Shown here piece by piece: positions 46,405 through 58,830 of a stretch of DNA of 64,000 nt. The stretch lies in assembly GCF_033568475.1 (NCBI RefSeq), contig NC_133120.1:171151991-171215990 (forward strand), written 5' to 3'. The notes below the pieces were generated by a model. That model saw nothing but the letters and a program-made list of their open reading frames with translations. It ran no database searches and had not been told where the DNA came from. The DNA comes from Henckelia pumila (Eukaryota; Streptophyta; Magnoliopsida; Lamiales; Gesneriaceae). Each line of letters begins with the position of its first letter. Positions within the stretch are counted from its first letter, which is position 1. A program made the translations under genes and the position numbers.

Positions 46405-49400
46405 TGAAACGATCCTGACTCAAGTTTAAATAATATTTAAATAAAATACGGATTTTCAAAAAAAATATTAAAAATTTTTATTAAAATTTCGGCATAACCT
46501 CTCTGTTTATATTACAACCAACCTGTCTCAGACAACAACCAAAATAAAAATAAAAGAAATAGACGACTGACGACACCAGAAACTAGACCGAGACAAGAAC
46601 GAGGCCCAAGAGAGAGGTTCGACATATCAAATATCCACAAGATTAGAAATCTAATATTTACATGCTCATAAGCAATGCTATCGAAACAATACATATGCAT
46701 TTGACAACTGAGCAAAATAAATGATCCATAACATAGAAATTCTAATAACTATGCGAAAGACAAGCATAGGTCGGAGGGATGTGCCGTGCTCGCATCGCAG
46801 TTCACTCGATAGTCTTGCCTCTCGAGCTCAATGAAATACACTCCACCTGAAAACAATAAGTGTAGTGAGCCTAAAAGACTCAGCAAGAATATGAGGGGGA
46901 TAACGAGTACTACGTAAATACAAGCACACACAGATTACAAATAGCTGATACTTAAAATACCTTTGTTTTGTGCCCTTACTTTAAACAAGTACATAAACTT
47001 CAAAATGAATGAGAGAACATGAATGAAACATATGCATGGATAAGTCATGTATAATCAATGAAACTGCATAAACTGAATCTGAATCTGTAACTGTAACTGT
47101 GAACTTAGATCCTTGATTTTGACTCTGTGATTGCGATCATGATCATGGCTATAGTGCACAATGCCGCACGGAGGTCGAGATGAAACACACCCGTACTTGA
47201 CCTATATTGGTAAGGGAGACCAGAATAGCTCCGACCCCACACGAACACATGCTAAGGTAAGGAAACCCATAATGAATTGGTAAGGGAGGCCAAAACGTCT
47301 TTCAGCCCCACACGAACACATGAATATGTAGTCACAACCATCTCACTTCGTTCAAAAATATTTCTTTCCTTTATTGAATATGAGACTTAGCATGCATATG
47401 TAAATATGACTTACATGAAAATGTTAATCAATAATCATGCATATGACTTACACATGGATGATCGAGATTGTGATTTAGGAACTAAACCAAAGGATGGGAA
47501 AAACTAAACCAAAATGTAGCGCTTAAGGCAATGCGAGCGGTTTGACTGCAAAATTAATAACTTGCTCGATTCTTAATCAAAAGGAATTCCGCTTGAAACC
47601 AGGACTCCATGACACTTAGAACTGAGCCAGGAAATCAACCTCGGAATTTATTTCCTAAGCGATCATTTTTCAAAAATACGATTTCCGGGCAGCAGCCCCC
47701 TTAGCTTAAAATTTCTGCACGCACCTAACACTCAAAAATCTAGAACTCGAGTGAAACTTAACCGAATTGATTTTCGCTTGAACCGACATTTTCCTAACAT
47801 TTTGACCTAATTCCATACCCGAGCCCATGGTTTAATCATGATTTTAACCCTGATTTAGTCCTTAGTTTCCGGAAAGCAACCTCATTCAAGTTCCAAGTTC
47901 TGTACCTAAACATTTCAAGTGCCTAGAACTCGACCAAAACTTAACCGAATTACTTCCCGCTTTCACCATCATGTTCCTAACATCTTATACTAAATCCAAA
48001 CCCGAGCCCTTGTCCAAATTCTGATTTTATCCCAGCCTTAGCCACATAGTTCCGGACAGCTCAACCATTCCAAAAATTTCTGCTCAAGTTCTCCAAGGTC
48101 AAACTCGATCCAAGGCTTACTTATAACCTTCCATTCCTTCAAGACTCTAATTCTAGGACCAAGTCCAACGATCAACCACGTTTCCAGCCCCTACAACTCG
48201 CCTTAAATCATCCTAAACCAGGCTCAATGACAGCCCTTACCTCTCAGCTTCGTATGCCTCCTCAAAACCAAAGCCAAGCACCACTCCAAGCCTTTCCTAA
48301 AAGCTACCACGTGAACTACATATCAAACATGGTATCTCCTCAATCACCATCCAAATCATCAAAACACAATAAAAGAAACTTCCCAGTTTTCGAACCAATC
48401 ATGTTAGTAAGCTTCAAAAATTTTGAAACCTCAAAGCATGGAAAAATTTTCTGGAAATGTTCACGGTTTGCATAACTTCACATATTTGCATTTCAAATTC
48501 ATCTATATATCATAACCCCTCGAACCATACGATTTCACAGAAAATAGAATGAAAAAAAAATCACGGCTGGATTTGGGAAAGGGGAACTCGAGCAGGGGCA
48601 GTTCATATAAGCATATACATTTCGGAAAATTCCAAGAAAGTCCAAACCACACAATGTCTAATCTACAACAGGCAAGGAAGAAACCATATACTTGCCTAGA
48701 TAAATCGAAATGAAGGAGCTCAAAATGAGCTGAAATCCGATCCTACGAGCTGTTATAAGCTGGAACCGAGCTCCAAAAAAGAAGAAGCTCGACCAGCTCG
48801 CCGTGGAAGAGCCTCGCCGGAGATGAAACAGGAAAAAGGAACTGCGGCGTGAGGCTTGAGGAAGAATTTGGAGATGGCGCTCGTTTCTTGAAGAACAGGG
48901 GAAGAATCGGCCTCATGTGTGAGTGAGCGCGAGTTGTGTGAGGTGGTGTGCATGTGCTTAGGTGTTAGTGTGTGTGTGTGATTTAAAAGCTGGGGTTAAA
49001 TCCAAACCTAGATGAAAAGTGCTACAAAATAAATAAAAGTGCTTCTCTCAAAAATAGCAACTTAAGGCCATGAATTAAATTGCACTAAATAAGACACAAG
49101 CTAAAAATTTAGAAATTAAAATACAACACTTTAAATATCCTGATATCACGGCAATGAGTAAAATATTTAATTAACAAGCAAAGCGATTAAAATAATTTAA
49201 ACAGACTAAACTAAAGTTTAAAATTAATTTAAATAGATACACGAGCGAAAATAAAACCTTTAAAATAATTTGGACAAATAAAAAGGTTTTAAATAAATAA
49301 GCTAGACATTTAAAATGATTTAAAATAATTTAAAATAATGGACACTCAAAAATATTTAAACAAATAAGATGAACGGTTAAAAATCATTTAAAAGAATAAA

Positions 49401-49675
49401 CTACCAATTAAAATCATTTAAATAAGCAAGCCTAAACCTTTTAAATATTAAAACAATTTAAATTGCACAATGAAATCATTTAGACAGTTAAACTTAAACA
49501 ATTAAAAACATTAATTAAATAGTCAGTAAAATAAAATCATTTGAATAAATAATAAAATATTTTAATAGCACATAATTCAGATAAAGAATTTAAATCAATT
49601 AAACATAAAAATAATAATCCTAATATTTATTTAATTAATGCATGCGATTTAGTAGATTGGATTTTAGGCGTCACA
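46405..49675 (-). repeat. Large LTR, about 3.27 kb (5' LTR, minus strand)
   Basis: Read on the minus strand it starts TGTGACGCCTAAAATCC (end at 49675) and ends CAGGATCGTTTCA beside the PBS (46405). The size suggests a Ty3/gypsy-type element, but without pol this is not proven. Internal duplications are visible: a GGTAAGGGAG...CCCCACACGAACACATG block occurs twice (about 47209-47250 and 47279-47323). The ORFs inside (48227-48475, 48753-48953) are not recognisable. The flank at 49676 is Helitron DNA, so this element cut off the Helitron's 3' end. Confidence 0.7.
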
Positions 49676-49822
49676 TGAATATCTCTTGCTGCGTCAGGAT
49701 TGAGATTTAAGTGGTGGCCTGCCATCCAAAAAATAGTTCATGACTTGTATAATTGATTAAATACAATTTTGTTTTTACAGTATAAGGAAAAAAACACATG
49801 GTGTCTTACATTTAATTTTTTC

Positions 49823-52800
49823 TCAACCATTTGGTAGCAGTATGTCTCTGTACACAATATTTTTGGTGTACACACCTGATCGATTTTGCAACTTTCCATC
49901 TTTTACTAAAATTTTTGTTGATCTTTGAGATACTCCTCGAGAAAGTTCCACATACAATTGGCCATGACTAAACACATGATTACGCAGGAAGATACCAACA
50001 TTTGGTATTGTTTGACCTTGTGCCTTGTTTATGGTAAGAGCAAAACTTAATCTTATGGGGTACTGCTTGCGTTTGAGTTCAAATGGCAGCCCTGAATTTT
50101 CTTAACTTTTCATAGGCATTCGATGAAGGAAATAACGTGTACCCTTGTGAGGACATGTTATAATTTCCGCATCAATAAAGTTTATTCCAAGATTACGACA
50201 TATTAATCTTGTTCCATTGCATGTCCAAGTTCAAGTGCAACATTCCTTAATAGCATAATTGGACATCCTACTTTCAATGTGATTCTATGAGGTGGCAAAC
50301 CACTCGGACAAAGAGAATTCAAAAGTTCTTTTTGGAAAAGATTGTTGTTATCATCTTTTACGGAGTCCCAAGATGTGTATAATTTTTCTTCTCCAAAAAA
50401 TTTTATAATGAGCATTTCATTGATTTCATACACATCTACAATTTTTGTAGTAATTATAGCTCTGTCAACCATGTAATTTGCATCATGCACATGATTTGCC
50501 ATATTTGGAAAAACATAATCAATTAATTGATGAATTGATTGTTCACCTTCCTATGGTACGATCATTGAATCCGACAACTTTATAAAATTACCTATAGCAG
50601 TATCTTCTAAGACATCACCAACACGTAAAAGAAATTGTGAGAACTCAATATCGTGAGCAGATCTCATATTTTGTTGTAGATATAATATCTTAACAGAATT
50701 CCAAAACGACGACCTTGAAATGCTTGCAGCAATTTGATCTCTCATTGATCCTCGTTTAACAACTGGTAATACTTGCCTAAAGTCGCCACCAAAAATCATA
50801 GTTTTCCCCCAAATGGCAATTGGTTGTCCATTATATCTTGGAAAGTTTGGCTGACAACTTCAAAAGTATAACGATTTGTCATTGGAGCCTCATCCCATAC
50901 CACATTTGTTGCACGTCTGATTAACTCAGCAATATCTGACTGTTTGTTAATCTTGCGAATTGTTGTTGTTGTTGGTCTTAGTGGGATTTGCAAGCATGAA
51001 TGTGCAGTCCTACCGCCTGGTAACAATGTTGCAGCAATTTCATAAGTTGCTACTGCAATTTCAATTTTTCCATTATTTTCATAGATGCTCTAGAACTGAT
51101 CGATAAAGAAAAGTTTTACCAGTCCCACCTGGACCATCAATGAAGAATATGCTTGAGTGATTGCACATAATAATTTCCATTATAGTATCAAAAGCCATCT
51201 TTTGATGCGCATTTAAATGTTCGATAGATCTCAAATATTCTTCAGGTATTTCAATCAAGAGTGCATCCTCAATTATTCTTGGAAGTGAGGAATCTCCTAA
51301 GAAGTCGGTACTTATTGATGGCAAATCATAGTCATCCAATTTCTTTTTATATTGATGCAGCAATCGTCGTATCTCAAGAAGCAATTTATTTGTGACAAAT
51401 AAACTACTTCTTGAAATAGATCTACCATAATCTTCAGACATATATAGGTTAAACTCATCCCAAAGTTCTCTAACTCCTGTTCGTTGGCAGAACACCAATA
51501 TGGACACAAAAAACCTTCTTAATGAAGATGGCTAGTTAGAAGAACATGTTTCCTGCAAGCATTGACGAATATAATCAACTTGTTGGAGAAGACCCCTCAT
51601 TTCAGCTGCTTTTTTAAATGTTTTATATGTAATCCCATTTACTTTCCTAAGTTCCTCAAAAGAACTTGGCCCTTTAACATGGTTCAAAAGTATACGGAGT
51701 TAAAACCTGTCGCCTTCAAATGGTGAAACAACATATATCCTTCCAACAACTTTATTTTGACTTCGTCGATGCATCCAATTTTTTCCAGATTGTATCCACG
51801 CATAATATTGTGGAAAATCCTGATATAAGTACTTCTCAACCATGGCAGGATTAGAATTAATTTTGAAAAATTCAGTAAGCATAGTCTTTGAATTGTCTTC
51901 ATTTGCAAGCATATCGCCTAAGGATTGCTCTGGATTGAAACGAATTAACTGCTCATTTGGTAAATGTATTTGCAACCAAATAACTGAAGGATACATCCTA
52001 CTGAATTCAAATGAATAAATTCTCCAGAGTGCCTCAGGAGCACAAATCCACCTTCCATCCATATACTGTTGGATTTCATCACAATTCTATCTATTACGTA
52101 ACTCTAACGCAACACGATCAGGTCCTTTGTGAATGTATTTATATATGTATTTGACACATTTAATACCCCTACATACTTCAACATTAATATGGCAATCATA
52201 TTTCAACAGAATCTACGGATTGTAAGGGACAACCCAACCATTGTCAATGATGACTTGATCGTTGTTGTTAGATACAACTCGCATAACTTCACGTCTATGA
52301 TACAAAGGATATAATTCATTAGCTCGAGAATTATATGCGACAAATGGTTTTGGGAAGTTCTGTTTGCACTTGCCATCTTTAATTCATGGACTATGATGAT
52401 TGATTAAACCATATGGTCCATGTATCATATGGTGTATAACAACTTCATATGGACTGGGTTCATCTCTTTTTGAAGGTATTTCAGCACGCACAATTGAGTC
52501 AAAGTTGTTTGGAGTATGTAACTTATCAATGTTGTCAAATATAACCAACATGTGAACATGAGGTAGTTTCCTCTTTTGATATTCGATGACATATGAGTAA
52601 GAGTGAACTCTTATTAGAACTCCTCTATCCACTATATCTTTATTAAATTCATCGAATTTTATTTTGAATATCCTTATAATCAAATCTGGACGATCCTGGG
52701 GAGATTGCCCGGGAAGTAGTTGCTCTTTTATTTCATGCCAAATAGAATTTCATGTCATTGTAATCATTAAACTGGCTTTCCATATGTTTGTACCAAAGTC

Positions 52801-54130
52801 ATTGCATCTTGGTATCGTTGATACATATCGCGTGAGCTTCCACCAAATTTTGATGGTAGTACTATTATGTGACCAACATTTTCTGTATAATGTATTTTTT
52901 AGTACATAAGCAGTAAATATTTTTTAAAAAATATGTTAGTTTGAAATTAGTTTTTTATACATGCGTTGTTCTCTCCCCCATCTAAACAATCTTGTAGCCC
53001 TTGATAAAGGTCAAAACGAATGTTGCTTTGATTTGTACGGATCCACCTTAGTCTATGTGTTTCAATCTTTACGTAATTGTCAACTACGTATTGTTGTAGG
53101 AGCCGACCTCCGCGAAGTAGTAACAATGAAGAATTTTCTCGTATCTTGTACAAAAGGATAGTTTTCATAACTTTAGTGATATACCAATATTTGAAGTTAC
53201 TAAATAATTTATTTTTTGAGTAAACATAGGATGTTATGTTATTCTGCTAACTTGTAGCATATATGCGTAGTAGTTTAAGCATGTAACCCGGGAACCATCG
53301 TTTTCTGCTATTTGTATCCCAACCATACGTATCATATGGCAAAATGAAAGGATACTGTACGGGATCATAATAACCAACGATATCTTGGATATTCATAAGA
53401 TGACCACCAATTCCTTGTATAATAAAATCACGACTACTCGAGTTATACGAACATTCATTGTCAACGGTAACAGCCGCAACCTGAGATGTTGTCGATAAAT
53501 TGTATTGACGTTGATTAGGTTGTTGTTCCTTTATGATAATCTTGAAGTTAGGTATGTCTTCACGTCTGCCAGTTTGCCGAAATACATGTATGAATGGATT
53601 GTATAGATCGAGGATGTTTTTTTTTTTTAACAGCTCTCGTCGTACACCTTGATTTTCTTCAAGTCTATTATCTATTTCATGATATGTGTCTACAATCTAC
53701 ATCTGCATATACCTCGGCCTATAATTTTCATTTGGTAAAAGACTTCCGATTGAGTGATATATTGACCCATAAGCACGAAATGTATAAATTCCATTAGCAC
53801 CGGTTGCCAAAGATTCATCTATACTGACTCCTATCGATGTAAACATAAAACATGATTATAAGCTCTAATATGTTGTCTGAAATGCCTACTCTGTTCATTG
53901 TTCTCATCATATATCTCTTGCAATTCAATTGGAGATTGTATAAGATGTAATTTGGTACGCCCATTTCTACAGCATAGTTGAGATGTTTCACCATGGAACA
54001 ACAAAGCTTGACATTATGGACAATGTGTTGGATTGGGAAAATTCCATTGACCATTATGTTGACTCTCATGGACATTTCTTGCCAAATTATGATATCGACG
54101 TGGACGTGAACCTCGTCGATCATTAGCAAT
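49823..54130 (-). pseudogene. Helitron Rep-helicase (RepHel), decayed
   Basis: RepHel nicks and unwinds DNA for rolling-circle transposition. Broken minus-strand frames carry its parts in order: an N-terminal Helitron region (54130-53800, with NVHESQHNGQWNFPN); the HUH nuclease motif HVH (52560-52552, in QKRKLPHVHMLV); the catalytic Tyr region (52154-52109, KYIYKYIHKGPDR); then a PIF1-type helicase with Walker A GPGGTGKT (51135-51112), a DEAPM Walker B, a GDFRQVLPV segment (near 50790), and the final INKAQGQTIPNVG and HGQLYVELSRG motifs, stop at 49823. There are many frameshifts and stops, so it is inactive. Neither the TC 5' end nor the CTRR 3' hairpin is found; the 3' side is truncated by the large LTR. 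Confidence 0.9.
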
Positions 54131-54642
54131 TATGTTGTTTTCACTATTTCTTGTTCTTGTAGTTATATATAGCTCAATCTATTAAAACATACATATATGA
54201 CATGATGCAAATAAATTTAGAAAATAAATATATGTGGATCCAAGTATTTCACTTGGTTTTACATATATTTTATATTTTGTTTATTTATAATATAAATACA
54301 CGCATATATCTATGTGTATATATATATATATATTGTGACCATTAAAGTTATTAAATAAAATGTAGAGTTATGATAAATTTTGTGTATATGATTAGATTGA
54401 TACTTAAATAAAATTATGATTGATAATTTTTCGTTGTTGAGAGAATTATTCTCGTTCTATATTTTGTTGTAGACAATAAATTATACCCGATTTGTTTGAA
54501 TTTTATTAAATTCATTCATAATTTCAATTTCTAAAATAAAATATACCTTAACTTGTTATTAATGTCATCCCGCCAATAGTCAAAATGAGTTAAATTTTGA
54601 ATATAAGAAAATACACAACTCAAGTATTGAAAAAAATTGTTC

Positions 54643-54702
<60 letters not shown>

Positions 54703-55018
54703 TTATATAATGTAAAGTGATGATAAATTTTGTGTTTTTTATATGTAACCACGTTTTTTTAGTAATTAAAGTTATTTATTGAAATGCAATTAAAGAAGCA
54801 ATAATGTTTTTAATTAATACAAAGTATAATACGGTGTAAAATGATACAATGTCATTAAATAAATGAACATATAAAAAAATAAATATATAATGTTATATTT
54901 AAATAAAATTATAAAATATAAAATTACAATTTATAAATGCAGATAAGAACATTATAAAAATTTCCAGATCAATTCAAAATTTTTCGAATTTTATGAATTC
55001 AAAATTGTAGAAGAAATC
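54131..55018. other. AT-rich DNA between Helitron and Sirevirus LTR
   Basis: Non-coding. The part at about 54720-54990 is homologous (perhaps 80-85 percent by eye) to 62960-63210, on the far side of the Sirevirus remnant. That suggests an intron-like segment of the Helitron that has been duplicated. Confidence 0.5.
54643..54702. repeat. Microsatellite (AC)n(AT)n
   Basis: About 20 AC units (54643-54682) followed by about 10 AT units (54683-54702). Confidence 0.9.
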
Positions 55019-56022
55019 TGTTGGGAAATTTAGTTTTGGTTTTTACAAAATTACAAAGCTTAAAAGAAGGCAAAACTAATCAAGCAACTATAAAGCGATA
55101 AACTGATATATGGAGCTAAACTACTTCACGCTCAATCACCGCGCTCAATTGGCTAAAGACACTAAACTGATTTCATCAGTTTACACTCGCTAAACCGACT
55201 TCACCAGTTTACCTCTCACCAGTCAACTACCATGCCTTTTATGAATAAGTTCTTCCGTACTCTGACATTCTCTGCAGAAGTAATTGCTGCGATGCAAAGG
55301 GCTATGTCGGCTCCAAATTTTGTTGTTGATAGTGACAAATCCAACGGGAATAATTCAAAACTTTATCTGAAGATTCAATTTGAATTTATGACCGTTAACA
55401 ATCCCAGGGTATAAATAGGGATCTTGATCAATCAAAGGAGCTCTTCTACGATCTGCAATTTTTGCTATTTTTACGAGAATACAAAAAGTTTTATACGCTC
55501 AAGATTTGATCAAGGAACTCGAAGCACAAACGCTGAAGTGTTATTCTGATCATTGAAGGATCATTTTTGTGCTAAGGATTTTGAGTTATATTCATCTGTA
55601 TTCTATCATCAGTCTAGGACTGAAACTGAAGTGTTGTACTAGGAGTTCTTGTTTAGGTAGTGTTAAGTCTTAACTGAATCGGGGTTTTGCAAATTACTTG
55701 TAAAATTCAAAGTTTTCTAGTGATATCATTTCGAGGCGGAAGAAGGGGTGACGTAGGAGTATTTGAAATCTTCGAACATCCATAAACATTTGCTTGCGTT
55801 ATTTCAGTTTACCCTATATTTTTGCTTAATCTAAACTGATAACCTTTTAGTGTTCAAATCTATAATTTGACATATTTTTGCACATACTTCTGTTTGTCAA
55901 ATTACATTGGACATTAAGATAAGTCTAGAACTATGTCCCTAAACCGATCGAGCTCAACTATTTTTATACTAAATTTCTTGAAAGTCTATTCATCCATCCT
56001 ATACTTTCAACCGATCCTATCA
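55019..56022 (+). repeat. 5' LTR of the plus-strand Sirevirus-type element
   Basis: A 1004-bp LTR, TGTTGGGAAATTTAG to CCGATCCTATCA, homologous to the reverse LTR at 20959-21912. TATA box TATAAATAG at 55410-55418; U3 palindrome at 55163-55183. Confidence 0.88.
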
Positions 56023-56024
56023 AG

Positions 56025-56036
56025 TGGTATCAGAAA
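56025..56036 (+). other. Primer-binding site, mutated
   Basis: TGGTATCAGAAA, two bases after the LTR. The first ten bases match the initiator tRNA-Met complement and the last two differ from TGGTATCAGAGC. Confidence 0.75.
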
Positions 56037-56072
56037 AAGGTTTTTATCTTACTCCTGAACATTGCATTGAAA

Positions 56073-58790
56073 ATGACTTCATTCAGCAAGATTTCAATGT
56101 TCTCCAAAGAAGACTTTGATGATTGGAAGATACGCATGCAAGCGCATCTATCAGCCTTAGATGATGACATGTGGTTTGTCATCACTGATGGACCTCTCAC
56201 AATCACAAAAGTTAGCACTGCTATAGCTCTTTCTGGTGGAAGTCCACAATACATTGAAAAGCCAAGAATTGAGTGGATTGCTTTAGTGACCCAACCCGGA
56301 TCCACTACCTAATCAGAGTTAAATAGCGCATGCAATAAAACTTAAAGCGTAAGTAGCGGATAAATTAAAATACAACAAATCCAATCGGCAGAATACAACC
56401 GACGATAACAAAAGTGTATAAATACCATTATACAACCAAATCAAAGGTTCAGGGTAAACAAATTCCTACCCTCTAAAACCTCACACTCTCGGATCCTCAA
56501 TCCTGCTGAGAGCCTCCAGGACCGTCCAGCCTCAAACCTGCCCCGCCACAAGGTACACCACAATACCCAAACACAGGGACGTGAGCGACAACGCTCAATA
56601 CATACGAAATGATATATGTACAAATATGCGCACACAGATGATTTAAAATCCCAGGTAAAACACTTGCTCATGGTGCCAGGAATATACATTACCGTCTAGA
56701 GAGCGGGGTATTCGTATATTCTATATCAGGGCTGAGCCAACCCCATCCTGACCCGAATCCAAAACAGGATACAAGTCCCATCTGGAAACTGTCATACCTG
56801 ACTCGAGTCCAACATGAGATCACTGTTCCCTATGGATACTGTCAATGACTCACATATCTCAGGATGCAGTCATACGTAAAATCATACATGTGCTAAGGCG
56901 GTAAAACATGCTAAAACATGATAAAACATATAACACATACTCATGCAACATACATGCAAATATATCATGCCGACTATCTCGGTCAGTACTTACGTACCTC
57001 TAACAACTGCTGATCAAAACCTAGCTCTGCTGGTCTAGACTCCATGCCTACTAGTCCAGTCTACTCCTACTAGTATGCAATTACCCATGCATCAATAATT
57101 AAGCTATAAAAGCCTTAACTAAGCTATTGCATACTCCTAAATATTTTTAGAAAGCCAAAGCTATACTTGCGTCCGTTGTTAGCCCTTTGATGTCGATAGC
57201 CTCAAAACTAGGCCACAGCTCCGCTACGACGTCTAGATCGCTGCGCCACTTTTGGAATCCCGATAATATGCCTAGATATCCCTAGATCTGAGTTAGAAGG
57301 CCTAGGAGTTGTGAGAGAAGAGAGGAGAGAGGAGTGAGAAATGAGCTCTCAGACCCTCTATTTATAGACACGGAACGGAACGTCCGTTCCTCAACGTTGC
57401 GTCCGTTCTGCCTGACGAACGTTGTTTCGATTCCCATCGTTGCTTCCGATGTCCCATAAAGTGCGTAAGCAATGACGTAATATTGCTGATGTCACAGATG
57501 ACATCAACTGCCAGAACGTTGCTTCCGATCCAGAACGTTGATTCCGTTCCTGGTCACCCTTCAGGCCATTTCCAATCATTCTGAATCCATTTCTGAACTC
57601 CGTTAATCCAACCGAAACTTCCTTAATCATGTATTAATAATTTAAAACATGATCACGTGATTAATATAATCATTAATCGTTAATTATGGATACGGGTCAC
57701 TACAAATGCTGAAGACAAAAAGAAGGAAAATCTTGACAATGTTGCAAAAGATATCTTGTACAAGACTCTGGGCAAGAATACTTTTAACAAGATCATAACG
57801 TGCAAGACAGGGAAAGAAATTTGGGAGAAACTGATTCAAATTTGTGAAGGAAATGAGCAGACTAAAGAGAATAAACTATTTGTTGCTACTCAAAGATTTG
57901 ACAATATCAAAATGAAATCTGGAGAATCAATGTCTGAATTCGATGAAAGAGTCAGTGGAATTGTTATTGAACTTAATGCATTGGGAAAGACATATCCCAA
58001 CAAAGAAGTTATTTTCAAAGTTATGTGAGGCCTTCCCAAAGAGTGGGATGTGAAAACAATGGTTATGAGAGAATCGAAGGACTTGAACAAATTGGAACTG
58101 CATGATTTGTTTGCAGATCTGAAGGCTTATGAATTTGAACTTCAAACTCGAGAGGAAGATCAGTCTACCTCTCAACTGACCAAAGCCTTGACTGCGGTTA
58201 AAATCGAATCTCTTGCTCAACCAGAAAAGACGAGAGAACAGTTGAGCAGTGATGCAATGTCCTTATTTGTGAAAAATTTTGGCAAATTCATCCGAAGAAA
58301 TCAGGAAGGTTCGTACAAGAGAAGCTTTCAAAATAAAGATGCAGTCGAAGAGCCAAGAAGTTGCTTCAATTGTGGAAAAATAGGACACTTCATAGCTGAC
58401 TGTCCTAAACCAAAGAGAGATGAGCAAAATTCCCCAGAAAGATGGAAGAAAAATTTTGAGCAAAGGAGAAGCTCAAGAGATGCCAAGTACACTTCACGAA
58501 AGAATCATGAAGCACTGGTTGCAAATGATAGCAAAGCCAAATGGGCGGAAACGGACAGTGAATCAGAAGAACCCAACAACTCTTTTAGCTCCAGTGATGA
58601 TGATGAAGAAGTCAAGTGTCTCATGGCTAATGATCGTGAGCTTCCATCTACTAGCAAACAAGTATTTGATTTCAGCTCTGAGAAATTTACCACAGAGGAA
58701 CTGATCAAAGCACTTCATGAGATGAAAAATGAGTATCATCAACTATCCATAGAATTCGATGAAGTCAGAGCCAAACAAGAGGATCTGTAA
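56073..58790 (+). pseudogene. Sirevirus-type Gag, interrupted
   Basis: Gag starts at the ATG at 56073 (MTSFSKISMFSKEDFDDWKI), is cut after codon 70 or so by the insertion 56282-57704, and resumes at 57710 in the KDILYKTLGKNTFNKI region. A TGA at 58026-58028 replaces an expected Arg codon just before GLPKEWDVKTM. The frame then stays open to 58790 and includes the CCHC zinc knuckle CFNCGKIGHFIADC and an acidic C-terminal part (SSSDDDEEVKCLM). The nonsense change fits C-to-T decay of a CGA codon. Confidence 0.85.
56282..57704 (-). mobile_element. Solo-LTR-like insertion in gag, about 1.42 kb
   Basis: The ends are inverted copies of TGTAGTGACCC (one mismatch at the left end), so on the minus strand the unit runs TG to CA. 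It is flanked by ATTGC (56277-56281) and AATGC (57705-57709), a 5-bp target duplication with one change. A minus-strand TATAAATAG at 57366-57358 supports an LTR promoter. An AACGTTG/TTCCG motif repeats several times at 57365-57560. There are no coding motifs. A non-autonomous TIR transposon is the alternative. Confidence 0.6.
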
Positions 58791-58830
58791 GATGCCTCAA
58801 CTGAACCCACCTGGGAACAATCAGTTGAGA

